Shown here piece after piece: positions 7,282 to 15,480 of a stretch of DNA of 64,000 bases. A program made the translations under genes and the position numbers. The stretch's first letter is position 1. Each line of letters starts with the position of its first letter. Location of the stretch: the NCBI RefSeq assembly GCF_000754095.2, contig NZ_JQSG02000002.1, positions 465,585 to 529,584 on the forward strand, written 5' to 3'. Source of the stretch: Acidihalobacter prosperus. Its GTDB lineage: Bacteria; Pseudomonadota; Gammaproteobacteria; DSM-5130; Acidihalobacteraceae. The notes below the pieces were generated by a model. That model was not told the DNA's origin, searched no databases, and saw nothing but the letters and a program-made list of their open reading frames with translations.

Positions 7282-9108
7282 TCAGTCCAGCGGGAGCTTG
7301 GCATCCCAGGTCTCGGTCAGTGCGCGTTTGCCATAAGCGAGGTGGGCGCGCACGCGCGAGGCCGCGTTGCCCTTCTGCTTGATCGTAAACTCCAGCCGCC
7401 AGTCACCGGTCGCCTCGTTCTTGGCCGTCCAGGATCTGATCAGCTTGGCGTCGCCGTCGACGGAGACCACTGGCTCGAGATGGACCCAGGCCGGCAGATC
7501 GTCGAGATCGCCGCCGCGAAAGTTGATCACGTAGGTCTCGTCGCCATCCGCCGCATGGCCGGAGCGGGTGCTGACTACATGTCCGAGCGGCGGCAGGGTC
7601 TGCTGGTCGCCCTGCCAGGCGATACGGTAGCTGAACTTCAGCTCCTCGCCCGGTTTGGGGCGATCGGCAGGTTCCCAGAAGGCGGTGATGTTGTCGTTGG
7701 TCTGGGTGCGCGTCGGCAGCTCCACCAGCACGACCCGGCCCTTGCCCCAATCGCCTCCGGTCGGCGTCACCCAGGCACTGGGGCGCTTCTGATACTCCAT
7801 GCCCCAGGCCTGATAATCGGCATAGCGGCGCGCGCGCTGCATCAGGCCGAAGCCCTTGATCCCGTCGAATGACATCTCGTCCACGGCCAGGCGTTTGGGG
7901 TTGCGCAGAGGCATCCACAGCCAGCGTCCGTCGGCGGTCTCGATCGAGAGGCCATCGGAATCGTGCGCCGCACGCACCAGAGGATCGAAACGCGGACCGC
8001 CGTCGCGCCCCTGTAGATACATGCTGGTCAGCGGCGCGATGCCCAGGCGCTTGACGGATTTACGCACGAACAGCGTCATATCGACGTCCACCACCGTCTG
8101 CGTCCCCGGCTGCACCACGAAGCGATAGGCGCCGGCGAAACTGGGACTCGAGAGCAGGGCATAGAATTCCAGCTTATTCGCGCCCGGGCGGGGCGGAACG
8201 ATCCAGAAATCGCGGAAATAGGGAAATTCCTCGGCATGGTGCGGCACCGCGGTATCCACGGCCAGGCCACGCGCCGACAGCCCCCAGGCCTGCCCCTTGC
8301 CCAGCGCGCGGAAGTAGCTCGCGCCGAGAAAAGAGAGAAACTCGTTGACCCCCGCCCCTTGGTTGAACGGGTAGTAAAGGCTGAAACCGGCCAGCGGCAC
8401 CGGACCGGCGATCTGCTTGGCGACAGCCGTATCGAAATTGAAATCGCCAACCGGGAATTCCAGCGCTACCGGTTTGTCGCCCTCGAGCAGATGGATCTTC
8501 ACGGCATGATGGAACAAATATCCAGCCGGGTAGAAGCTCGGATGCAGCAAGGCGGCATCGGGCCAGCCGGGCACCGCCCCCTTGAATCGCAGGCGTTCAT
8601 AAGCCGGATAATCCATCCCGGTCAGCACCGTGGACACGGCCTTTGGCGGCTGGTAGGGATGCGCCGCGGCATTGCGCGCGCGCTTGACCAGGGTCGCCAT
8701 GAAATCGGCCTCGGCTGGCTCGCTCACCGCGACCGGCCCGGTCGCCGGCGATGGCTGCGCGGCACGGGCTTCGAGGCTCGCAAACCGACGTTTGTAACGC
8801 GCCTCGTCCGCCGACAGACGGGCATCCGTGGCGGCCAGACGCCGGGCCAGGCGCGTCTGATCCGCGCTCATCGTCTTGAGGCGCGCATCGAGATCCGCCG
8901 CCAGCGCCTGGCGGGCCTGCCGCTCCGCCGCGACCTGCCCCTCAATGGTCGTACTATGAGCCAGGGCCGCGTCTGCCTTGGCAGACGCGCGTTCGACGGC
9001 CTGCGGCGTCGCGCAACCGCCGATCACCAGCACGGAGGCGCCCAGCACCAGCCACCGCATCGTACCGCGCGCGCGGCCCGTGCCCATCCCGTACCCGTCT
9101 TGCCTCAT
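7282..9108 (-). CDS. opgG: Periplasmic glucan biosynthesis protein OpgG/OpgD family, lipoprotein form
   Basis: ATG at 9108 overlaps the opgH stop (ATGA), giving 608 aa. The N-terminus has a lipobox (LVIGGC), so the protein should be a lipoprotein instead of the soluble periplasmic form known in E. coli. About 80 Ala/Arg/Gln-rich residues after the lipobox look like a coiled coil. From about residue 145 the sequence matches the MdoG/OpgD domain (VLTGMDYPAYERLRFKG; YYPFNQGAGVNEFLSFLGAS). The role is shaping or branching of the beta-glucan backbone made by OpgH, at the periplasmic face. The lipid anchor plus coiled coil is an unusual head that could tether the enzyme near OpgH. A longer in-frame start exists upstream but lies within opgH. 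Confidence 0.88.
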   Translation of the reverse strand: MRQDGYGMGTGRARGTMRWLVLGASVLVIGGCATPQAVERASAKADAALAHSTTIEGQVAAERQARQALAADLDARLKTMSADQTRLARRLAATDARLSADEARYKRRFASLEARAAQPSPATGPVAVSEPAEADFMATLVKRARNAAAHPYQPPKAVSTVLTGMDYPAYERLRFKGAVPGWPDAALLHPSFYPAGYLFHHAVKIHLLEGDKPVALEFPVGDFNFDTAVAKQIAGPVPLAGFSLYYPFNQGAGVNEFLSFLGASYFRALGKGQAWGLSARGLAVDTAVPHHAEEFPYFRDFWIVPPRPGANKLEFYALLSSPSFAGAYRFVVQPGTQTVVDVDMTLFVRKSVKRLGIAPLTSMYLQGRDGGPRFDPLVRAAHDSDGLSIETADGRWLWMPLRNPKRLAVDEMSFDGIKGFGLMQRARRYADYQAWGMEYQKRPSAWVTPTGGDWGKGRVVLVELPTRTQTNDNITAFWEPADRPKPGEELKFSYRIAWQGDQQTLPPLGHVVSTRSGHAADGDETYVINFRGGDLDDLPAWVHLEPVVSVDGDAKLIRSWTAKNEATGDWRLEFTIKQKGNAASRVRAHLAYGKRALTETWDAKLPLD

Positions 9109-11201
9109 TCCGCCTCCTGTGTGACTGTCAGACGCCAGCGCTGCGCAAATTCCTCGCGTAGCGACCACACCCGCCAATGCAGCTCGCGCATGGCCGCGCC
9201 ATCGACGAGCAGCTGCATGCGCGCCCGCCGGTCCAGCGCATCAGGCCCCTGCTTGAGCGCATCGAGCAGCAGCCTGCGGCGGCTTAGCGCCACCTCCTCG
9301 CTGATACTGCCGGTCCGATCCCGTAGCAGCGCGCAATGCATGGCGTTCACGCCGGGATCGACCACGGCGGCAACAAATCCGCCGCAACCACGCCCCGCAC
9401 CGTCCTCGCGCTGCCGCGACGAGAGGGTTTGGAACGCTGCGAGCAGCGGCGGCGGCGTCACTTCCTCCGGCGTCAGCAGGATGCCGGCACGGCGTAGCGC
9501 GACGCCGGGACCCACCCGACTGGTCCAGACCGAAACGGGGATGGCGATCACCCAGGCGCCCATCACCGGAATCAGCCACCAGAAATAGCCTGGGCTGAGC
9601 AAATAGACTGCCGTCGCCCAGGCGAGGCCCAGCAGCGTGCCGGGCGCATGATGGCGCAACGCGTCCCGCCAGCCCGTGCTGGCATCGCCGCGCGTCTGGG
9701 TACCCCAGCGTACTTGACGGCCCAGCATGATGGCGAGCACGAACAAGGTATGAAACAGCATCCTGACGGGCGCCAGCACCACCGAAAACACGCTTTCCAC
9801 GACGGCACTGGCCACCAGCCGCACGGGGCCGCCGAACTCGCGCGCGCGGCCGCGGATCAGGGCGACCAGCACCGCCAGCACTTTTGGCAGGAAGAGCACG
9901 GCGAGCGTGAAGCCGGCCAGGGTCACGGCCCAATGCGGGTGCCAAACCGGCCAGACGGGAAACAGCACGTGCTTGTCCGGAAAATAGTCCGGCGGTATCA
10001 GGGCGTGCAGCACCGCCTCAAGACTCGACAGCAGCAGAAACACGAACCACAGCAGCGAGGATACGTACGCCATGATGCCATTGAGAAACACGGCCCTGTG
10101 CGCCGGATTCAATCCGCTGGCGAACAGCAGGCGCATATGCTGCAGATTGCCTTGCGCCCAGCGCCGGTCGCGCTTGAGCTCGTCGAGCAGCGTCGGCGGG
10201 GCTTCTTCGTAACTGCCGTCAAGGTCGTGCGCCAGCCATACGCTCCAACCCGCGCGGCGCAGCAACGCCGCCTCGACGAAATCGTGACTGAGAATATCGC
10301 CGCCGAGCATGCCCTTGCCGGGTAGGCGCGGCAAGGCGCAATGGCGCATGAACGGCTCGATGCGAATGATCGCGTTGTGCCCCCAGTAGTGCCCCTCGCC
10401 GAGCTGCCAGAAATGCATGCCTGCGGAAAACACGGGGCCGTAAAGCCGGTTGGCGAACTGCTGCAAGCGCCCGAACAGACTGTTCTGGCGCACGGTCGAG
10501 GGCACGGTCTGGATCAGACCGACGCCGGGATTGGCGCGCATCGCATCAGCGAGGCTGGCCAGGGTCTCGCCGCTCATCAGACTGTCGGCGTCGAGTACCA
10601 CCATGAATTCGTAATGCGCGCCCCAGCGACGACAGAAATCGGCGACGTTGCCGCTCTTGCGCTTGATGTTGTTGCGGCGGCGCCGGTAAAACACCTTGGC
10701 CGCACCACCGAGGCGCTGGCGCAGCCGTACCCAGGCAATTTCCTCGTCGACCCAGGCGTCGGGTTCGTCGCTGTCGCTCAGCAGGAAAAAGTCGAAGTCC
10801 TCGATGCGACCGCAGTCGCGCAACGAGCGGTACATCACCTCCAACCCGGCCGCCACCCGCTCAGGCTGTTCGCGGTAGGCCGGCATGATCACCGCGGTCC
10901 GCCCGCCGGCACGCCGATCCGCCGCCTCGGGCGGCGCAAGGGCGACCCAACGGCGCGCCCCGAACAGCAGCATCGCGGCCCCGAAGACCGAAGTCCACAG
11001 ACCGATCGACACCCAGCCGAACAGCAGGCCAAAGACGATCGCCAACGCGTCGTCGATCAACGCAAACCCCGGATGCGGCAGGATACCCACCATGAATTCG
11101 CTGGCCACCACGCTGGGAATCAGCACCAGCAGCGCCAGCAGGGCACGCCGCCACAAGGCGGCACGTGCCCAGGGATAGGCGTGGGCGGGCGTTTCGTTCA
11201 T
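9105..11201 (-). CDS. opgH: Glucan glucosyltransferase OpgH
   Basis: Start ATG at 11201 (MNETPAHAYPW) gives 698 aa, shorter than E. coli OpgH (847) mainly at the N-terminus. The family-2 glycosyltransferase core shows VVLDADSLMSGETL (metal/UDP binding DxD-like) and RDRRWAQGN (the QxxRW-type acceptor motif), plus IMPAYREQ at the nucleotide-binding start. Hydrophobic helices lie before the catalytic domain (about 16-65) and after it (several between about 355 and 540), as expected for an inner-membrane enzyme that polymerises UDP-glucose and exports the glucan. It starts 5 bases after the 138-aa gene and overlaps opgG by ATGA, so the three are probably co-translated. Confidence 0.92.
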   Translation of the reverse strand: MNETPAHAYPWARAALWRRALLALLVLIPSVVASEFMVGILPHPGFALIDDALAIVFGLLFGWVSIGLWTSVFGAAMLLFGARRWVALAPPEAADRRAGGRTAVIMPAYREQPERVAAGLEVMYRSLRDCGRIEDFDFFLLSDSDEPDAWVDEEIAWVRLRQRLGGAAKVFYRRRRNNIKRKSGNVADFCRRWGAHYEFMVVLDADSLMSGETLASLADAMRANPGVGLIQTVPSTVRQNSLFGRLQQFANRLYGPVFSAGMHFWQLGEGHYWGHNAIIRIEPFMRHCALPRLPGKGMLGGDILSHDFVEAALLRRAGWSVWLAHDLDGSYEEAPPTLLDELKRDRRWAQGNLQHMRLLFASGLNPAHRAVFLNGIMAYVSSLLWFVFLLLSSLEAVLHALIPPDYFPDKHVLFPVWPVWHPHWAVTLAGFTLAVLFLPKVLAVLVALIRGRAREFGGPVRLVASAVVESVFSVVLAPVRMLFHTLFVLAIMLGRQVRWGTQTRGDASTGWRDALRHHAPGTLLGLAWATAVYLLSPGYFWWLIPVMGAWVIAIPVSVWTSRVGPGVALRRAGILLTPEEVTPPPLLAAFQTLSSRQREDGAGRGCGGFVAAVVDPGVNAMHCALLRDRTGSISEEVALSRRRLLLDALKQGPDALDRRARMQLLVDGAAMRELHWRVWSLREEFAQRWRLTVTQEAE

Positions 11202-11205
11202 GGCA

Positions 11206-11622
11206 TCAGTCGTCCCACGATTCCGGCAGCATCGGGCGGCGGCGGATGGCAGGCAGCTCGAACAGGCTGTCGATCTGCAACGGGCAATCCGGCCTCTCGC
11301 CGCCTGTGTCGCTGGCCAGCCAGCGACACAGGCGGAACTCGGCATCCGCCAACATGCCGTCTCGGCCCGGCTCTCCGGCAGCCCAGTGGTCGGCCATCAG
11401 CATGCGCAGGCGTGCGAAGGCTTGCCCCGCATCCGCGCCGCCGCGCTGTGCGTGCGCGATCCATTCCGACGCCAGCGCCTCGGGTATCGACAACATCGAG
11501 AGATACCCACGCAGGCGACGCGCCAGATCCCGGCCGGCGGGCTCGTCGAGTTCGGCCCGATGCACGTGCGGACTCGAATCGGGGTCGTCGATCGGCAATT
11601 CCATGGCGTTGGCGGATTCCAT
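11206..11622 (-). CDS. Protein of unknown function preceding opgH
   Basis: This 138-aa soluble, Arg/Ala/Asp-rich protein has no signal peptide, membrane helix or motif I recognise. A helical middle part (RRLRGYLSMLSIPEALASEW; AFARLRMLMADHWAAG) is flanked by Pro-rich ends, and the C-terminus is PMLPESWDD. It sits between the response regulator (24 bases upstream) and opgH (stop 5 bases before the opgH ATG), so it is almost certainly co-expressed with glucan synthesis. A start at internal Met7 is possible. It may be an OpgH-associated regulator or adaptor; that is inference from position only. Confidence 0.6.
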   Translation of the reverse strand: MESANAMELPIDDPDSSPHVHRAELDEPAGRDLARRLRGYLSMLSIPEALASEWIAHAQRGGADAGQAFARLRMLMADHWAAGEPGRDGMLADAEFRLCRWLASDTGGERPDCPLQIDSLFELPAIRRRPMLPESWDD

Positions 11623-11646
11623 CCGGAAGATTCCGGGGAGAGACGG

Positions 11647-12327
11647 CTATTCGATGGGGCCCAAACGGTAGCCGGCACCCCTCACGGTATGCAGCAGGGG
11701 CTGCGAAAAATCACGATCCATCTTGGCCCGGAGACGGGACACATGCACGTCGATCACATTGGTTTGGGGGTCGAAATGATAGTCCCATACGTGCTCCAGC
11801 AACATCGTTCGCGTCACCACGTGCCCCGCGTGCCGCATCAGGTATTCGAGCAAACGGAATTCGCGCGGTTGCAGATGGATGGCCTGTCCCGCTCGGGTCA
11901 CGCGGTGACGGGCGCGATCCAGCACCAGGTCGGCCACCTCCAGGTGGTCGTCGACGGCCTGGTCGGCACGCCCCCGCCGTTGCAGGGCCTCCAGCCGCGC
12001 GAGCAGCTCGGAAAAGGCGTAGGGCTTGGCGAGGTAGTCGTCGCCGCCGGCCTTCAGACCGGTAACGCGGTCGTCGACCTCGCCCAGCGCGGACAGGATC
12101 AGTACCGGCGTGGCGCGACCGGCGGCGCGCAGCGCCGATATCAGGGAAAGCCCGTCAAGCCCGGGCAGCATGCGGTCCACCACGAGCACGTCATGCTCGC
12201 CGGACACCGCGCACGTCAGGCCATCCGAGCCGTCCGCAGCGAGATCCACCTCGTAGCCGCTTTCCCGCAATCCGCGCGCGAGATGGGCCGCCGCCTCCCG
12301 ATCGTCTTCAACCACGAGTACACGCAT
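11647..12327 (-). CDS. OmpR/PhoB-family response regulator
   Basis: This 226-aa regulator has an N-terminal receiver (EDD near the start, phospho-acceptor Asp in VVDRMLPGLDG at about 51, conserved Lys in YLAKPYAFSELLARL) and a C-terminal winged helix (LLEYLMRHAGHVVTRTMLLE; VHVSRLRAKMD). It opens the unit that continues with the unknown gene, opgH, opgG and the kinase, and is divergent from cytochrome b561. A direct repeat (GTTAAT/GGTAAT, 11 bases apart) lies about 45 bases upstream and could be its own operator. It belongs to a general clade; comparison with PhoP or QseB-like regulators cannot be resolved here. Confidence 0.92.
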   Translation of the reverse strand: MRVLVVEDDREAAAHLARGLRESGYEVDLAADGSDGLTCAVSGEHDVLVVDRMLPGLDGLSLISALRAAGRATPVLILSALGEVDDRVTGLKAGGDDYLAKPYAFSELLARLEALQRRGRADQAVDDHLEVADLVLDRARHRVTRAGQAIHLQPREFRLLEYLMRHAGHVVTRTMLLEHVWDYHFDPQTNVIDVHVSRLRAKMDRDFSQPLLHTVRGAGYRLGPIE

Positions 12328-12370
12328 GGGCGCATTCTACTCAAGCCCCGGGCGCGGCGCATTGCGATCC

Positions 12371-12387
12371 GTTAATTATTCGGTAAT
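12371..12387. promoter_or_regulatory. Direct repeat with 11-base period, possible response-regulator operator
   Basis: GTTAAT (12371-12376) and GGTAAT (12382-12387) are spaced start-to-start by 11 bases, the spacing used by OmpR/PhoB-family dimers. It lies in the AT-rich part of the divergent region between the regulator gene and cytochrome b561. The site rests on one pair of half-sites only. Confidence 0.3.
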
Positions 12388-12497
12388 GACCGCAGCGGGG
12401 CGGTCGATGGCAAACTGAATGGGTTATTGCCCCGCCGGGGAAATCGTGTCACCAGACCTATAAAACGGCACACCACCCTAACCCTAAGGATGACCGC

Positions 12498-13076
12498 ATG
12501 AGCTTCGCATCGAAATGGAGCCAACCGATACGCTGGCTGCACCTGGGCCTGTTTCTCACCATCACGGCGCAGCTGTTTCTGAGCCTGGTCATGGCCGGCC
12601 CCGACGACAAGCACCAGAGCCTGCTCGAACACAGCACGCTGATCGCCCACGAATACATCGGCCTGGTCGCCGCCGCCATCATTCTCGCGCACTGGGTCTA
12701 TCTCGCGCTGGCCGAGCGCGTCACCTTCGAGCACCTGTTCCCCTGGTCTCGCGCCGGCCTCGCCGGCGTCTTCGCCGAGATCGGCGGGCTGTTGCGCGGC
12801 CGGCTGCCCGACGACAACGAACAGGCCGGCCTCGCCGGACTCATTCACGGCCTCGGCCTGCTGCTGGCCACCGCGATGGGATTCACCGGCACGGTCATGT
12901 ACTTCCTGCTGCAGGCCGGCAAGATGGAAAGCACCGGCTACGACGTCGCCGTGTACATCCACGGCACGCTGGCCAACCTCATGTGGGCCTACTGGATCGG
13001 CCATGGCCTGATGGCGATCATGCATCAGCTCCTCGGCCATGACACCCTGCGCGGCATCTTCCGCCTGGGACGCTGA
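12498..13076 (+). CDS. Cytochrome b561 family protein
   Basis: This 192-aa integral membrane protein has four predicted helices (about 12-32, 50-72, 105-128 and 155-178). Histidines placed for two haem b groups are seen in PIRWLHLGLFL, TLIAHEYIGLV, LIHGLGLLLA and IGHGLMAIMHQLLGH. Such proteins move electrons between quinol and periplasmic or soluble partners. AAGGAT lies nine bases before the ATG. The stop overlaps the next ATG (TGATG), tying it to the efflux operon. A cytochrome in front of an RND operon is uncommon; whether it serves the efflux substrate or is accidentally co-transcribed cannot be decided. Confidence 0.85.
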   Translation: MSFASKWSQPIRWLHLGLFLTITAQLFLSLVMAGPDDKHQSLLEHSTLIAHEYIGLVAAAIILAHWVYLALAERVTFEHLFPWSRAGLAGVFAEIGGLLRGRLPDDNEQAGLAGLIHGLGLLLATAMGFTGTVMYFLLQAGKMESTGYDVAVYIHGTLANLMWAYWIGHGLMAIMHQLLGHDTLRGIFRLGR

Positions 13077-14413
13077 TGTCGCGCTTCCCAGCAACGATTC
13101 TGCATGGGCTGGCGGCGATCGGCGTAGCCACGCTCCTGGGCGGCTGCGCAACCTACCGGCCGTCGCCGCTGCCCGTGCGTCCCGATCTGGCCGCCGCGCC
13201 CACGGACGCGCAGGGCGCACCGATAAAGGCCCTGAGTCTCGTGCAGGCCGCGCGCCGCGCGGTGGCCGACGATCCGTCCCTGCGCGCATCGCGCTTGAAG
13301 ATCGGCGTCAGCGCCGCCGCCCTGTACCAGGCGGGACTGATCCCCGACCCGAGCTTCGGCTACAGCTTCGACCGCGTCACCTCGTCGGGGCCTGGTCTGG
13401 TCAACGCCTACAACGGCGGCCTGTCCGAGGATCTGAAATGGCTGGTCACGCGCGGCGCGCACATCGACGCCGCCCGCGCCGCACACCTGCAGCAGGTGCT
13501 GCAGGTCGCCTGGCAGGTCTGGCAGGTCAGCCAGCGGACCCAGCAGCTGTATGTCCGCCTCTGGTCATTGCAGCAACAGGCGCATCTGTTGACGCGTACC
13601 CGCCAACTGGAGCGGGCCCGGCAGCGGCATGTCGAGCGGGCGCTACGGCATGGCGACGTGACGCTGGATGCCGCCGCCGCCGACCTGGTCACCCTGACCA
13701 ACACCGAATCCCAGCTTGCCCAGGTGCGTGAATCGATCATCACCACGCGCAGCACGCTCAACGGTCTGCTGGGCCTGCGCGCCGACGCGGCCTGGACCCT
13801 GACGGCGCCGCAGCCTGCGGCCGTTCCTGGCGCGCACGCCATCGACGCCGCACTGCGTGACTTGCCCCGACGGCGGCCCGACCTGCTCGCGCTGCAGGCC
13901 GGCTACCGCAGCGCGGACGATCGCTATCGCGCCGCCATCCTCGGCCAGTTCCCCGCGCTCAATATCGGCATCACCCGTGCCTCCGACACCTCAGGCATCA
14001 AGACCACGGGCATCGGCATCACGCTCAGTCTGCCCTTTTTCAACGGCAATCGCGGCCAGATCGCGATCACCCGCGCCACACGGCGCATGCTACGCGCACG
14101 CTATCAGGCCCGCCTGGACCAGGCGACCCGCCAGGCGCGCACGCTGGCCGCGCAACTGCGCACCGTCAGCGCAACCCAGCAGACCCTTGCCGACCGTCTG
14201 CCAGAACTGCGCCGGCTGGCCGCCAACGCCAGTCGCGCATTCGCCGCCGGCAACCTCGGCGGGGCAAGCTACATCGCCATCGAATCCAGTCTGATCGCCC
14301 GCGAGCGTGAAGCCATCCGCCTGCGCCAACAACGGATGGAAGATGAAATCGCGCTCGACGCCCTGCTCGGGCATGTGCCGACCGGGGCGCCCAAGCCCCC
14401 CTCAGCCACATGA
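13076..14413 (+). CDS. TolC-family outer membrane efflux lipoprotein
   Basis: This 445-aa protein has a lipoprotein signal (GVATLLGGC), followed by two repeated outer-membrane-efflux-protein halves. These show long helices (RAVADDPSLRASRLKIGVSA; RARQRHVERALRHGDVTL) and a beta segment with FSYSFDRVTSSG-like aromatic residues and NIGITRASDTSG. It forms the outer-membrane exit duct for the adjacent adaptor and RND permease. It overlaps cytochrome b561 by one base and the adaptor by four (ATGA). The length fits the CusC/NodT-type lipoproteins. Substrate is unassigned. Confidence 0.85.
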   Translation: MSRFPATILHGLAAIGVATLLGGCATYRPSPLPVRPDLAAAPTDAQGAPIKALSLVQAARRAVADDPSLRASRLKIGVSAAALYQAGLIPDPSFGYSFDRVTSSGPGLVNAYNGGLSEDLKWLVTRGAHIDAARAAHLQQVLQVAWQVWQVSQRTQQLYVRLWSLQQQAHLLTRTRQLERARQRHVERALRHGDVTLDAAAADLVTLTNTESQLAQVRESIITTRSTLNGLLGLRADAAWTLTAPQPAAVPGAHAIDAALRDLPRRRPDLLALQAGYRSADDRYRAAILGQFPALNIGITRASDTSGIKTTGIGITLSLPFFNGNRGQIAITRATRRMLRARYQARLDQATRQARTLAAQLRTVSATQQTLADRLPELRRLAANASRAFAAGNLGGASYIAIESSLIAREREAIRLRQQRMEDEIALDALLGHVPTGAPKPPSAT

Positions 14414-15480
14414 AGTCCGCTACCGCCCGCAGCCTCGCATTCGCGTTCTGCGCCTGGCTGGGCGTCGCTTGCGCCCATGCGGACACAACCGCACAGGCAA
14501 AATCGACGCCGAGTGTGCTGATCCAGACCGGTCAGGTACGCCGCGAAGCGCTCGGCGCCATGCTTACGGTTTACGGACAAGTCGTGCCCGATCCCGAGCA
14601 GGTGACCGGCATCAGTGCCGCCCACGGTGGCCAGGTCACCCGTCTCTGGGTCGGCCTCGGGCAGCAGGTGACCGCCGGCCAACCCCTGCTGCAGCTGGCG
14701 ACCGACCCCACCGCGCGCCTGGCCTTCGAGCAGGCGAAGGCGCAGGTGGCCTACGCCCGCAAGAAGCTCGCGCAGGTCAAGGGCCTGTTCGCCGAACAGC
14801 TGGCCACGCGTGCCGAGCTGGCCAAGGCCGAGCAGCAACTCGTCAATGCGCGCGATGCCCTGCGGGCCCAGCGCAGGCTGGGGGCCGATCGCGCGACCCA
14901 GACCCTGCGCGCGCCGCAGGACGCGATCGTCACCCAACTCAACGTCGCCCCCGGCGATCGCATCCGCGCAGGCGTCGCCCTGCTGGCGCTGGGCGCACGC
15001 CACCGCCTCTGGGTCAAACTCGGCATCGAGCCGGAGGACGTCGACCGCCTGCGCCCCGGCATGCACGTGACGCTGCAACCCGTATTCGGCAGCGCCCCGT
15101 CGTTCAAGGCCCGGCTGAGCCAGGTTCACGCCGTGATCAATCCGGCTACCCATCTGGTCGATGCCATTGCCCCCCTGTCCGGCCAGGCCACCCGTAACCT
15201 GATTCCGGGCATGTGGATGCGCGGCCACATCGCGCTTGCTCGCCGGACGGCGCTGACCGTGCCGCAGACGGCGGTGCTGCACGACGCGCGCGGCGCCTAT
15301 TTGTTCGTGGTCGAGCCCGACCAGCATGCCCACCGGATCGATGTTGTCACAGGCCTTGAGGCTCGTGGACGAGTCGCCGTGAGTGGTCATGGAGTGCACG
15401 CGGGCCAGACCGTGGTCACCGTCGGCAACTACGAACTCCGCGACGGCCTGTCGGTGCGCACCGCCACGCCGCCGTCATGA
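14410..15480 (+). CDS. RND efflux periplasmic adaptor (membrane fusion protein)
   Basis: This 356-aa protein has a cleavable signal (CAWLGVACAHA-DT). A lipoyl/barrel-sandwich half (GGQVTRLWVGLGQQVTAGQP) is interrupted by a helical hairpin (about 105-150, AQVAYARKKLAQVKGLF). Then come the second lipoyl half (LRAPQDAIVTQLNVAPGDRI), a beta-barrel domain and a membrane-proximal C-terminus with VPQTAVLHDARGAYLFVV. It links the inner-membrane permease to the TolC-like channel. Start and stop both overlap neighbours by four bases. A His-rich metal-binding N-terminus, as in some CusB proteins, is not evident. Confidence 0.87.
   Translation: MKSATARSLAFAFCAWLGVACAHADTTAQAKSTPSVLIQTGQVRREALGAMLTVYGQVVPDPEQVTGISAAHGGQVTRLWVGLGQQVTAGQPLLQLATDPTARLAFEQAKAQVAYARKKLAQVKGLFAEQLATRAELAKAEQQLVNARDALRAQRRLGADRATQTLRAPQDAIVTQLNVAPGDRIRAGVALLALGARHRLWVKLGIEPEDVDRLRPGMHVTLQPVFGSAPSFKARLSQVHAVINPATHLVDAIAPLSGQATRNLIPGMWMRGHIALARRTALTVPQTAVLHDARGAYLFVVEPDQHAHRIDVVTGLEARGRVAVSGHGVHAGQTVVTVGNYELRDGLSVRTATPPS

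Noticed and set aside
12372-13289. Long minus-strand ORF opposite cytochrome b561
   Set aside because: It is antisense to a clear membrane protein, has shadow-type Arg/Gly/Gln composition and no family features.
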